From assembly GCA_029777735.1 (NCBI GenBank), contig JAKORR010000964.1, forward strand, positions 1 to 19,625: a stretch of DNA of 19,625 nt, read 5' to 3'. This document shows positions 1 through 7,133 of this stretch, one piece after another (the first letter of the stretch is position 1; each line of letters opens with the position of its first letter). The notes beneath the pieces were generated by a model that saw nothing but the letters and a program-made list of their open reading frames with translations, ran no database searches and was not told where the DNA came from. Source of the stretch: Armatimonadota bacterium. Its GTDB lineage: Bacteria; Armatimonadota; Zipacnadia; Zipacnadales; FEN-943. The translations under genes and the position numbers were made by a program.

Positions 1-143
1 CGTGGAAGTGGGCCAAGATAGGCTTTGGAGCCTAGCTGGGTGTTAGCTGCCCTGTGATTCCTGCCCTGGGCCCTCACGACGGCCTTCTGGCGGCGGAAGA
101 TTCATCCTGCGGGAACCGAACACTCCCTGTGCTGGCGCAGAGC

Positions 144-172
144 TTCAATGTCCGGAAGGCAGGTGGTATACT
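144..172 (+). promoter_or_regulatory. Possible sigma-70-type promoter ahead of the acyl/glycan operon
   Basis: A TATACT hexamer at 167-172 matches the -10 consensus in five of six bases. A weak -35-like TTCAAT lies 17 bases upstream at 144-149. The pair sits 35 bases before the first start codon of the + strand gene series, where an operon promoter would be expected. The rest of bases 1-206 shows no gene: all three forward frames meet a stop within the first 45 bases, so at most a short tail of an upstream gene lies there. The -35 match is poor, so this is tentative. Confidence 0.35.
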
Positions 173-206
173 TTTCTCCCACTCCTAAGGCTGGACGGAA
201 GATACC

Positions 207-755
207 ATGGGCGAGCTGCTGCGCGTGGAAAAATGGGCGGAGAATCTCGAGGAGGTAACCCTCGGCCGCTGGCTAAAGGCGGAGGGAGATCCTGTGGCTG
301 CGGGTGAGGCCTTGTGCGAGATGATCACGGAGAAGGTCACTTTCGAGTACGAGGCACCAGTGAGTGGCGTTCTGGGAAAAATCTACGCGCCCGAGAAGAG
401 TGTTCTGCCAGTAGGCTTCGTGTTCGCTTTCTTAGGCGAGGTGGGCGAGGTGCCTCCTCCCGAGATAGAGACGGAGAACCAACGCCTGCTAGATGCCTAC
501 GCGGATCAGGCGAGAGTGGCCCTCGACTTGGACAAGGTTAGGCAGGAGAAGGCGGCTGCTGGGACAGTAACGGTTCAAGGTGGGGGCCAAGGCGCGGGTG
601 GCCGAGTGCGCGCCGTACCGGCGGCCCGCAGGGCTGCACGGGAGCATGGCATATCGCTGTCCGAGGTCGCCGAGTGGCTGCGGGCCGACAGGCCTCTGTT
701 GCCTGAGGACGTCGAGCGCTATGTTGCTGAACGCCGGCAACTGAGGCACGACTGA
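207..755 (+). CDS. Lipoyl-domain/peripheral-subunit-binding-domain protein (E2-like carrier lacking the acyltransferase core)
   Basis: The 182-residue protein has an N-terminal lipoyl domain (about residues 3-78). K43 in the ITEKVTFE hairpin sits where E2 proteins of 2-oxoacid dehydrogenase complexes carry lipoyl-lysine (ETDKA in canonical E2). After an acidic, then Ala/Gly-rich linker (80-133) comes a peripheral-subunit-binding domain (about 134-178) beginning AVPAARRAAREHG and ending EDVERYV. The protein then stops: the roughly 230-residue catalytic acyltransferase domain of a normal E2 is absent. The Gly-rich GTGxxGR loop usual in this binding domain is also replaced by a charged and hydrophobic stretch (156-165). 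The likely role is a swinging-arm carrier that receives an acyl group from the E1 encoded at 3915-5890. The start is ATG after a purine-rich stretch. The domain call is strong; the acceptor of the acyl group is unknown. Confidence 0.88.
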   Translation: MGELLRVEKWAENLEEVTLGRWLKAEGDPVAAGEALCEMITEKVTFEYEAPVSGVLGKIYAPEKSVLPVGFVFAFLGEVGEVPPPEIETENQRLLDAYADQARVALDLDKVRQEKAAAGTVTVQGGGQGAGGRVRAVPAARRAAREHGISLSEVAEWLRADRPLLPEDVERYVAERRQLRHD

Positions 756-837
756 AGGGCAGGACAACGGGGCGACAAGCCAGGGCGCGCATCGCCCAAG
801 CTGAGGTATGAAGGTACCCGGACACGGAGCGAACGAC

Positions 838-1587
838 ATGGTCAACCTCACGGGAAAGGTTGCTCTTGTAACGGGTGGTGCCCGCGGCATCGGGCGCGCG
901 ATTGCTGTGAAGCTGGCTGAGCGTGGTGCCGACGTGGCCATCAACTACCGGAGCCGAGAGGACGCCGCTACTGAGGTGTGCGGCTTGATTCGCGACATGG
1001 GGCAGCGAGTCCTGGCAGTCAAGGCGGACGTGCGCATGGGGGAGGAAGTGCAGGCGATGGTCGAGGCTGTTCATCACGAGCTTGGGACCGTAGACATTCT
1101 AGTAAACAATGCGGGGGTAGTAGCAGACCAGTATCTTGCCTTCATGAAGGATGAGGAGTGGGATGAGGTCCTGGACGTATGCCTCACCGGTGCCTTCCGC
1201 TGCCTCCGGGCTGTGGTGCGCGACATGATGAAGAACAAGTGGGGGCGAGTGGTCAGCATCTCGTCGGTGGCCGGGCTGATGGGCGATGTGCGCAGAGTGA
1301 ACTACTCGGCGGCCAAGGCTGGCCTGCAAGGCATGACGCGAGCAGCGGCGAGGGAACTTGCTAGCCAGGGCATCACGGTCAACGCCGTCGCACCAGGCAT
1401 CATCGAGACCGACCTTACAGCAGGGATGACGGAGCAGCGTACCGAAGCATTGCGTCAGCTTGTGCCGCTCGGTCGTGTCGGCCGGCCAGAGGAGGTCGCT
1501 GGGATGGTGGCCTTCCTATGCTCAGACGAGGCCTCGTACATCACGGGCCAGGTCTTCCTCGTGGATGGCGGGATGCACATGCACTGA
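838..1587 (+). CDS. FabG-type short-chain dehydrogenase/reductase (3-oxoacyl-ACP reductase)
   Basis: This is a classical 249-residue SDR, the usual FabG length. It shows the nucleotide-binding TGGARGIG (residues 12-19), NNAG (90-93), catalytic S143, Y156 and K160 (YSAAK), the PG motif at 186-187 and a C-terminal VDGG. The expected function is NADPH-dependent reduction of a 3-oxoacyl thioester on ACP to the 3-hydroxy form, fitting the nearby ketosynthase and ACP. The Asn of the SDR Asn-Ser-Tyr-Lys tetrad (NLTG-type motif) is replaced by C115 (VCLTG). I chose ATG 838 because GGAG at 826-829 lies 8 bases upstream and the protein then starts MVNLTGKVALVTGG like other family members. An upstream ATG at 808 would add 10 residues but has its purine-rich stretch directly against the codon. 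Substrate class is inferred from context; other SDR activities are possible. Confidence 0.93.
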   Translation: MVNLTGKVALVTGGARGIGRAIAVKLAERGADVAINYRSREDAATEVCGLIRDMGQRVLAVKADVRMGEEVQAMVEAVHHELGTVDILVNNAGVVADQYLAFMKDEEWDEVLDVCLTGAFRCLRAVVRDMMKNKWGRVVSISSVAGLMGDVRRVNYSAAKAGLQGMTRAAARELASQGITVNAVAPGIIETDLTAGMTEQRTEALRQLVPLGRVGRPEEVAGMVAFLCSDEASYITGQVFLVDGGMHMH

Positions 1588-1700
1588 GACCTAGGGTGAG
1601 GCAGGTGGGGGCCGGGGCTATGGTGTGGTAGGGTTCTGCCGACGGATTGGGGAGAGTGCGCCACGGCGGCCGGAGATGGGACTGTGCTTCGATGACGCCA

Positions 1701-1731
1701 AGACGAGGCAGGCGAACTCTTCGAGACGAGG
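1701..1731 (+). repeat. Short direct repeat AGACGAGG in the gap before the ketosynthase
   Basis: The 180-base gap between the reductase and the ketosynthase (1588-1767) carries no gene. It holds two exact copies of AGACGAGG, at 1701-1708 and 1724-1731, whose starts are 23 bases apart, close to two helical turns. The repeat could be a regulator site for an internal promoter, but 8 bases can recur by chance in GC-rich DNA and I see no convincing -35/-10 pair beside it. Confidence 0.25.
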
Positions 1732-1767
1732 TACGTCCTAAAGGCTACAGAACGGACTTAGGCTACC

Positions 1768-2970
1768 ATGAATAGCAGAGCTGTCATAACGGGTCTCGGC
1801 TGCGTGACGCCTCTAGGCTCAATCGTGAGTGAATTCTGGCGCCGACTGCTAGCGGGGGAGCGCGGCGTAAGCCGTCTTGAGCGCCTGAATCCGGAGGGGC
1901 TGAGGAACGACAAAGCGGGCGAAGTCAAGGCTTGGGATTTCAAGATCGGTGATTTCGGCCTTGATCGATACCCCTCGCGAGCGTGTCAGTTCGCGCTTTG
2001 TGCAGCTAGGGATGCACTGGTAGACGCTGGGCTGTCGGAGGCGGGGACAAGGTCTGTCATGGGGGCGGTGTTGTCGACGAACTTTGGTGGGGCGGATATG
2101 TGGGAGCTGTACGTAGATTCCTTTCGTGAGGCTGAGGCGTGCCCAGATTACTTCGACGCTTTTTGCTTCGACCACGCGACGCGGCTGTTCCGTCAGTGTC
2201 TGGACGTGCGAGGGCCCACGCGCTTGCTCTCGATGGCCTGTTCGTCGGGCACTGCGGCTGTTGGAATGGCGGCCGACTTCGTGCGGTCGGGCGAGGCTAA
2301 GGTGATGCTGGCCGGTGGGCACGATTGCTTGGCCCTGACTCCGCTGGCGGGCTTGAGCAACCTGCGCACCATCACGGCCGATGACATCAAACCCTTTTCC
2401 GCCGACCGGAGCGGCACGATTTTCGGCGAGGGTGCGGCTTATCTAGTGATCGAGGACCTGGAGCACGCGCTATCGAGGAGTGCTCGCGTCTATGCCGAGG
2501 TCGCAGGATGGTGGGAAAACAACAATGGCTATCATCTGACGGCCCCGGACCCCGGCGCAGAGGGAATGACAGCGGTCCTGCTGGGATGTCTGCGGGAAAG
2601 TAGCATGAGGCCCGAGGAAGTGGATTATGTGAACGCTCATGGAACGGGCACTGAGTATCACGACCCGGCCGAGACGGAAGCCATCAAGAAGGCGCTAGGA
2701 GCGCGGGCCTATGAGGTACCAGTCAGCTCGATCAAGGGGGCACTGGGGCATCTGATGGGTGCCGCAGGCGCTGTGGAGGCGCTGGCGACGGCGCTAGCGA
2801 TCGCCGAAGGGCAGGTGCCGCCGACGGCTAACTACACTACTCCAGATCCTCACTGCGATTTGGATTATGTGCCTAACGTCGGCCGACCAGCACAGGTGGC
2901 GGCGGCGTTATCGATATCGGCGGGCATCGGGGGCAACAATGCCTGCTTGGCCTTGAGGAGGTTATCCTGA
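1768..2970 (+). CDS. Beta-ketoacyl-ACP synthase, FabF/KAS II type, catalytically complete
   Basis: This 400-residue protein is a full-length thiolase-fold condensing enzyme. The complete Cys-His-His set is visible: C158 in MACSSG, H291 in VNAHGTGT and H328 in KGALGHLMGAAG, with supporting K323. It also has the N-terminal ITGLGCVTPLG start and the C-terminal GGNNACL loop typical of FabF. It should condense malonyl-ACP with an acyl primer. The next gene is a shortened, inactive homologue starting one base after the stop codon, an arrangement recalling the KS/chain-length-factor pairs of type II polyketide and aryl-polyene systems. The start is the family-typical ATG; the ribosome site is weak (AGG, 5 bases away). 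Being embedded with carbohydrate-transfer genes argues against housekeeping fatty-acid synthesis, though sequence alone cannot exclude it. Confidence 0.94.
   Translation: MNSRAVITGLGCVTPLGSIVSEFWRRLLAGERGVSRLERLNPEGLRNDKAGEVKAWDFKIGDFGLDRYPSRACQFALCAARDALVDAGLSEAGTRSVMGAVLSTNFGGADMWELYVDSFREAEACPDYFDAFCFDHATRLFRQCLDVRGPTRLLSMACSSGTAAVGMAADFVRSGEAKVMLAGGHDCLALTPLAGLSNLRTITADDIKPFSADRSGTIFGEGAAYLVIEDLEHALSRSARVYAEVAGWWENNNGYHLTAPDPGAEGMTAVLLGCLRESSMRPEEVDYVNAHGTGTEYHDPAETEAIKKALGARAYEVPVSSIKGALGHLMGAAGAVEALATALAIAEGQVPPTANYTTPDPHCDLDYVPNVGRPAQVAAALSISAGIGGNNACLALRRLS
2955..2962 (+). promoter_or_regulatory. Ribosome binding site fixing a GTG start
   Basis: GAGGAGGT lies inside the last codons of the ketosynthase, 8 bases before the GTG at 2971, which follows the TGA at 2968-2970 directly. 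This supports the GTG start and implies translational coupling of the two ketosynthase-like genes. Confidence 0.7.
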
Positions 2971-3918
2971 GTGGCCAGGGGCGCCGTTTGTATCACGGGC
3001 GTCGGCGTACTATCGCCCCTCGGCTTGGGACTGCAGGAGCTGGCGCAGGGGCTGGCACGCGGAGACTTCGAGCCAGGCCCCCCGACAGCCTTCGATGCGA
3101 TGCTGTACGCAGAAGAACGAGCGGCTGAAGTACCTCCCGTGAACCTCAAGGAACTGCGCGAGACGCCTAAGACGTATCTGGATCGTTGCTCTGCGCTCGC
3201 GCTTGCGGCGTGCTACCTCGCAGTGCGGGACGCGTCGCTGGAATGGCACCGGACTGAGCCGGAGCGGCGAGGACTGAGCCACGGGACGTGCTTTGGGTGC
3301 CTGGAGTCCCTCTTCGCCGTGACTGAACGCATGCGTGAGCAGGGAACACGAGCGGCATCGCCGATGATCTTCACCCACTCCTTCGCCAACTCGCCCGCGA
3401 GCCTGCTCGCCATCGAGTACTCAGTGCGAGGGCCCGGAGCTACCTTTGCTGACGGAGCCCTAAGCGGGGCTGAGGCCGTGGAGTACGGTTGCCGTCGTAC
3501 AGCGGCAGACGCTGTGGACTTCTGCCTAGCAGGCGGCGCTGAAGCCCTTAGTGAACAGGTCTACGCGGCGCTGGACGAGAGTGGCCGCCTGTCGGAAGGC
3601 CTAGTTGTGGCTGAAGGGGCGGCAATGCTGGTGCTGGAGCCAGTGGGCAGGGCCGAGGCGCGAGGTGCGCGGGTGCGAGGGAAGATCGTGGGCTGCGCGG
3701 TCGCTGCGTCGGTCGCGGAGGCCCTGATGGCAGTGGGCGCGTCCAGTGACGACGTATGGCAGCCGCCTGTCGATTGGGGCCACGCCTTCGGTGCCCAGTT
3801 CCCGCTGCTGCTGGCGGCGGCCCTGTGTGCGCCCGAGGTAGCTTCGGGGGGCTTTGTGGCCGTTGTGCAGGAGGAAGAGATGGGAGCGGCGGCTGCGCTG
3901 CTGGAGGTAGGCGGATGA
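2971..3918 (+). CDS. Degenerate ketosynthase-like protein (chain-length-factor-like, active-site Cys lost)
   Basis: At 315 residues this is about 85 shorter than its upstream neighbour. The N-terminus (CITGVGVLSPLG) and the middle align by eye with FabF-type ketosynthases. At the nucleophile position, however, the sequence reads DGALSG instead of ACSSG, placing A163 where Cys is required. The stretch that should hold the HGTGT histidine is missing: residues near 230 run almost directly into a GHAFGAQF segment matching the later GHLMGAAG motif. That segment keeps H271 but has Pro where the conserved Lys belongs. It therefore cannot be a normal condensing enzyme and most likely acts as a structural or length-setting partner of the 1768-2970 synthase, with which it is coupled. 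It uses a GTG start. A decaying copy is possible, but the frame is intact and its stop overlaps the next start, arguing for function. Confidence 0.82.
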   Translation: MARGAVCITGVGVLSPLGLGLQELAQGLARGDFEPGPPTAFDAMLYAEERAAEVPPVNLKELRETPKTYLDRCSALALAACYLAVRDASLEWHRTEPERRGLSHGTCFGCLESLFAVTERMREQGTRAASPMIFTHSFANSPASLLAIEYSVRGPGATFADGALSGAEAVEYGCRRTAADAVDFCLAGGAEALSEQVYAALDESGRLSEGLVVAEGAAMLVLEPVGRAEARGARVRGKIVGCAVAASVAEALMAVGASSDDVWQPPVDWGHAFGAQFPLLLAAALCAPEVASGGFVAVVQEEEMGAAAALLEVGG

Positions 3919-4895
3919 ACACACCCTATCCCCCGGAAGAGCTGCTGAGCCACTATAGGCTGATGTTGCTAATCCGGCGGTTTGAGACGGTCTTGAGTGA
4001 CCTGTTCGGCGAGGGATTGGTGCCGGGAACGGCGCACTTTTGCATCGGGCAGGAGGCCTGTGCTGTCGGCGCGACGGCCTCGCTGCAGGCCGACGATCTG
4101 GTGACCTCCAACCACCGTGGTCACGGTCATCTGATAGCCAAGGGCGGCGAGCCTGCGCGGCTGATGGCTGAGCTATTTGGCAAGAGCACCGGATACTGCG
4201 GCGGGCGGTCAGGCTCGCAGCACCTGTGCGAGCTCAAAATCGGCTTTCTTGGCTCGAATGGGATAACAGGCGGTATGGTGGCGGTGGGGACCGGCGCAGC
4301 CCTCTCGCAGAAGCTCCTGGGCACTAACCGCGTCGTGCTGAGCTTCTTTGGCGACGGAGCAACTGGTCAAGGCGTGCTTCAAGAGGCTCTCAACATGGCG
4401 GCCACGTGGCGTCTGCCTATCGTATTTTTTTGTGAGAATAACGGCTATGCAATGAGCATGCCGGTCGAGCGGGCCTTTGCAGAGCCGTCGGTGGCGAGGC
4501 GATTCGCGGGTTTTGGCCTGTCTACGGAGATGGTAGACGGCATGGACTACTTCGCGGTGCGCGAGGCGGCGGAGCGGGCTGTTGCGCGTGCAAGACAGGG
4601 GGAAGGACCGACGCTTGTCGAGGCGCTCACGTACCGTTTTTGTGGCCACTCCAAAAGCGACGACTGTAGCTACCGCACCCGTGAAGAGGAACAGCGTTGG
4701 ATCGAGCGCGACCCGTTGCACCTCATGCGCAGGCGGCTGAGCGAATTGGGCTTGTTGGACGTGGCTGGCGAGGAAGATTTCCAGCGGCAGGTTGAGGCCG
4801 AAGTCCAAGCGGCGCTGGCGTATGCTCGCAGCAGCTCTGACCCGGACCCAGCAACCGCCACCAGCAACCTTTTCGCCGGCACCTATCCTGACTGA
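3915..4895 (+). CDS. Thiamine-diphosphate 2-oxoacid dehydrogenase E1 alpha subunit (PdhA/AcoA-like)
   Basis: The 326-residue protein has the E1 alpha architecture. The ThDP/Mg motif opens with GDGATGQG (146-153) and closes with ENNGYAMS (174-181), giving the usual spacing from GDG to NN. HRGHGH (67-72) contributes the active-site His, and YRFCGHSKSDD (240-250) is the conserved loop that interacts with the E1 active site. The KSTGYCGGRSGSQH stretch (90-103) resembles acetoin- and pyruvate-type enzymes. With the beta subunit it should decarboxylate a 2-oxoacid (or acetoin-like donor) and reductively acylate a lipoyl group. The ATG at 3915 overlaps the previous stop as ATGA, with GGAGGT at 3903-3908; a longer upstream frame is only reading inside the ketosynthase-like gene. 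Substrate cannot be read from sequence: pyruvate, acetoin and branched 2-oxoacids are all possible. Confidence 0.94.
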   Translation: MNTPYPPEELLSHYRLMLLIRRFETVLSDLFGEGLVPGTAHFCIGQEACAVGATASLQADDLVTSNHRGHGHLIAKGGEPARLMAELFGKSTGYCGGRSGSQHLCELKIGFLGSNGITGGMVAVGTGAALSQKLLGTNRVVLSFFGDGATGQGVLQEALNMAATWRLPIVFFCENNGYAMSMPVERAFAEPSVARRFAGFGLSTEMVDGMDYFAVREAAERAVARARQGEGPTLVEALTYRFCGHSKSDDCSYRTREEEQRWIERDPLHLMRRRLSELGLLDVAGEEDFQRQVEAEVQAALAYARSSSDPDPATATSNLFAGTYPD

Positions 4896-4909
4896 GGCAC
4901 GAGGCAGGA

Positions 4910-5890
4910 ATGCGAGAACTCTACTACTCCCACGCAATCCGTGAGGCCCTGGAAGAGGAGATGGAGCGCGACGAGTGCGTGATTCTGCTTGGTGAGGACC
5001 TGGCGGAGTATGGCGGGGCCTTCAAGATAACGGCGGACATTGTGGGGCGTTTCGGACCGGAACGCGTACGGAACACGCCAATCTCGGAGGCAGGCTTTGT
5101 GGGTGTGGCGGTTGGGGCCGCGCTGACGGGATTGCGCCCTGTAGTCGAGATAATGTTCATGGATTTCATCACACTGGCCATGGACCAGCTCATAAACCAT
5201 GCCGCCAAGTTCCGCTATATGTATAACGGGAAGGTGAAGGTGCCACTGGTGGTACGCACACCCGCCGGAGCCGGGCGGGCCTACGGGCCAACCCATTCGC
5301 AGAGCCTCGAACGGCATTTCGTGGCAACGCCCGGGTTGGTAGTGCTGGCGCCCGCGACGGCTGAGGACGCCAAGGGGATGCTGAAAGCTGCGATACGGTG
5401 CGATGACCCCGTGGTGTTCGTGGAGAGCAAGGTGTTGTACGGGCGGCGCGGGCCGGTGCCCGAGGGCGACTATGTGACGCCGATAGGGCGGGCGCGGGTT
5501 GCGCGCGAAGGCAAGGACGTAAGCATTCTGGCCTACTCGAGGATGGTGGAAGAGGCGCTGCGGGCCGCAGATGCCCTGGCGAAGCATGGAATCAGCGCCG
5601 AGGTGGTGGATCTGCGCAGCCTCGCGCCACTGGATCTGGGGGCAATTGCAGAGTCGGTCTCAAAGACCGGCCGGGTGGTAGTAGTCGAGGAGGGCAACAC
5701 CACGGGGGGCGTGGCGGCAGAGATATTGGCGCGTATTATCGAGGAGTGTTTCTACGATCTTCAGGCGCCGCCGCGCCGGGTGGCTGCGGCGGACGTGCCG
5801 GTTCCGGCTAGCCCGACGCTTGAACGTACGGTTGTGCCGGATGCCTCTGTCATCGGGCGCGCAGCCGCCGCGCTCGTGCTGGGGGACTGA
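4910..5890 (+). CDS. 2-oxoacid dehydrogenase E1 beta subunit (PdhB/AcoB-like)
   Basis: The 326-residue protein is a standard E1 beta chain. It carries LLGEDLAEYGGAFKIT (26-41), the catalytic E60 in ISEAGFVG, the FMDFITLAMDQLINHAAK segment (83-100), GPTHSQS with H129, and a C-terminal transketolase-C region with VVVVEEGNTTGG. E1 beta forms the alpha2beta2 tetramer with the neighbouring E1 alpha, 14 bases upstream. GAGG at 4901-4904 precedes the ATG by 5 bases. No E3 dihydrolipoamide dehydrogenase and no full E2 are in the window. E3 is often shared between complexes and could come from elsewhere; the only local E2-like partner is the short lipoyl protein at 207-755. Confidence 0.95.
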   Translation: MRELYYSHAIREALEEEMERDECVILLGEDLAEYGGAFKITADIVGRFGPERVRNTPISEAGFVGVAVGAALTGLRPVVEIMFMDFITLAMDQLINHAAKFRYMYNGKVKVPLVVRTPAGAGRAYGPTHSQSLERHFVATPGLVVLAPATAEDAKGMLKAAIRCDDPVVFVESKVLYGRRGPVPEGDYVTPIGRARVAREGKDVSILAYSRMVEEALRAADALAKHGISAEVVDLRSLAPLDLGAIAESVSKTGRVVVVEEGNTTGGVAAEILARIIEECFYDLQAPPRRVAAADVPVPASPTLERTVVPDASVIGRAAAALVLGD

Positions 5891-5948
5891 AAGGGCAGCT
5901 AGGGCGGGTGGACAGGACGATGCCTCCAGAGGCAAGAGGCGCTACAAT

Positions 5949-6833
5949 ATGGCTGCCATGAGACAGATGACTGATGCGACGCTGATAGTGGTCAACTACA
6001 ACAAGGCGCCGTATACCAGGGCGTGCTTGGAAAGTGTACTGGCAGCGGAGCCTGTGCCGACGCAGATCGTCGCCATCGACAACGGCTCAACTGACGGGAC
6101 AAGAGAGTACCTGGAAGAGTGCTTCCCGGAGCTGGCGGAGAAGCAGGGAGTGAGCTTCGAGCTGATAACTAACCCGGAGAACATCGGCGCATGCACGGCC
6201 CGGAATCAAGGGCTTGAGCGGGCCGAGGGACGATATATCGCCTTTTTGGACAACGACGTGTTGGTGCGGACGCGGCGTTGGTTGGCGGGGTTGATAGAGA
6301 CGCTGGAGATGAGCGAAGACGTGGGGATCGTTGGACCGAAGCTGGTGTACCCCTTTCCACCGTACAGGATTCAGGAAGCTGGAGTGGCTTTCTCCCCGAA
6401 CGGACGCGTGAGGTACCTGGGCCGCGGTGAACCGCGCGACTCAGCCGATTTTAACGTGCGGCGTGAAGTGCAGGCACTGATCAGCGCCTGCTGGGTTATG
6501 AAGCGCATGGTGCCGGACCAGATTGGGGGCTTGGACGAGGTCTTCAACCCGGCCCAGTTCGAGGACTTCGACTTTTGTTACCGCGCCCGCAGCCGGGGTT
6601 GGAAAGTGCTCTATGAGCCAGCCGTAGAAATGTATCACTTCGAGTCAGTAACAACCGATGGTTCGCCTGACGTAAACTATCGTTACATTACAGTAAAGAA
6701 TGGCATGGAATTTAAGCGACGCTGGCAGGCAATGCTAAGGGAAGAGAAGGGGGCGGCGGAGTCTGAGTGCCAGTGGGTGAAGTTAGAGACCAGGCCGATT
6801 GAGCAAACCGGCATTCCACCGATGATAGACTAA
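5949..6833 (+). CDS. Family 2 glycosyltransferase (GT-A fold, rhamnosyltransferase-like)
   Basis: This 294-residue protein has GT2 hallmarks: LIVVNYNKAPYTRACLESV at the N-terminus, IDNGSTDGT (44-52), NIGACTARNQG (79-88), the metal/nucleotide-sugar DND at 101-103 in AFLDNDVLV, and the acceptor-side EDFDFCYRARSRGW (205-218) with the likely base in the ED pair. It should transfer a sugar from a nucleotide donor at the inner face of the membrane; I see no transmembrane helix. The ATG at 5949 is supported by AAGAGG at 5934-5939; a longer frame back to 5820 would run into the E1 beta gene. It sits between E1 beta and the ACP, physically linking glycan assembly with the acyl genes. Donor and acceptor are unknown. 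Confidence 0.92.
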   Translation: MAAMRQMTDATLIVVNYNKAPYTRACLESVLAAEPVPTQIVAIDNGSTDGTREYLEECFPELAEKQGVSFELITNPENIGACTARNQGLERAEGRYIAFLDNDVLVRTRRWLAGLIETLEMSEDVGIVGPKLVYPFPPYRIQEAGVAFSPNGRVRYLGRGEPRDSADFNVRREVQALISACWVMKRMVPDQIGGLDEVFNPAQFEDFDFCYRARSRGWKVLYEPAVEMYHFESVTTDGSPDVNYRYITVKNGMEFKRRWQAMLREEKGAAESECQWVKLETRPIEQTGIPPMID

Positions 6834-6834
6834 G

Positions 6835-6864
6835 GGCCCGAGAGGCGGGCCAGCGAAGGAGGGG
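6835..6864 (+). promoter_or_regulatory. Intercistronic hairpin plus strong ribosome site ahead of the ACP
   Basis: Directly after the GT2 stop, GGCCCG (6835-6840) pairs perfectly with CGGGCC (6846-6851) across the 5-base loop AGAGG, giving six G-C pairs. No T-run follows, so it is not an intrinsic terminator. Four bases later comes AAGGAGG (6856-6862), a near-perfect Shine-Dalgarno sequence 7 bases before the TTG start at 6870. The hairpin could stabilise or process the message, or keep the ribosome site open. The ribosome site is convincing; the hairpin's role is inferred. Confidence 0.5.
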
Positions 6865-6869
6865 CCAGT

Positions 6870-7133
6870 TTGGCCGATATTGCAGAGACCCGGCAGCGAA
6901 TCAAGGAAATGATTGTCGAACGGCTGTTTCTTGATGTATCGCCGGAGGAGATCGGGGACGAGGACAGTCTGCCTGAGCAATACAATGTCGACTCGGTGAA
7001 TCTTTTCGAAATCGTCGTAGGGCTCGAGGAGGTCTTTGGGGTATCGCTGGAGGACGAAGAGTTGAGTGTGGAGGCCTTTTCGACGGTGAATAAGATCGCC
7101 GAGGTAGTGCAACGCAAGCTGGAGGGGCAATGA
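6870..7133 (+). CDS. Acyl carrier protein
   Basis: This 87-residue acidic protein has the ACP four-helix pattern. S42 in YNVDSVNLFEIV matches the DSL/DSV site that receives 4'-phosphopantetheine, and the conserved acidic helix II follows (LFEIVVGLEEVFGVSLEDEEL). The length is typical of discrete ACPs (75-90 residues). It is the natural carrier for the ketosynthase and ketoreductase upstream and the natural substrate source for the two hydrolases downstream. Translation starts at TTG with a very strong ribosome site. Its stop overlaps the next ATG (ATGA), coupling it to hydrolase 2. Discrete ACPs are also part of exosortase-A-associated polysaccharide loci, which agrees with the hydrolases that follow. 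No phosphopantetheinyl transferase is in the window. Confidence 0.95.
   Translation: MADIAETRQRIKEMIVERLFLDVSPEEIGDEDSLPEQYNVDSVNLFEIVVGLEEVFGVSLEDEELSVEAFSTVNKIAEVVQRKLEGQ

Noticed and set aside
808..837. Upstream ATG 808 as the start of the reductase
   Set aside because: Its purine-rich stretch is only one base from the codon, while ATG 838 has a well-spaced GGAG and gives the family-typical N-terminus.
4209..5587. Two long minus-strand open frames (4209-4937 and 4883-5587) opposite the E1 genes
   Set aside because: They lie fully opposite clear E1 alpha and beta genes, are rich in Arg, His and Pro as expected for shadow frames in GC-rich DNA, and show no recognisable domain.
5820..5948. 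N-terminal extension of the GT2 gene back into the E1 beta gene
   Set aside because: The extension is an Arg/Ser-rich reading of the E1 beta 3' end; ATG 5949 has a good ribosome site and family-like start.
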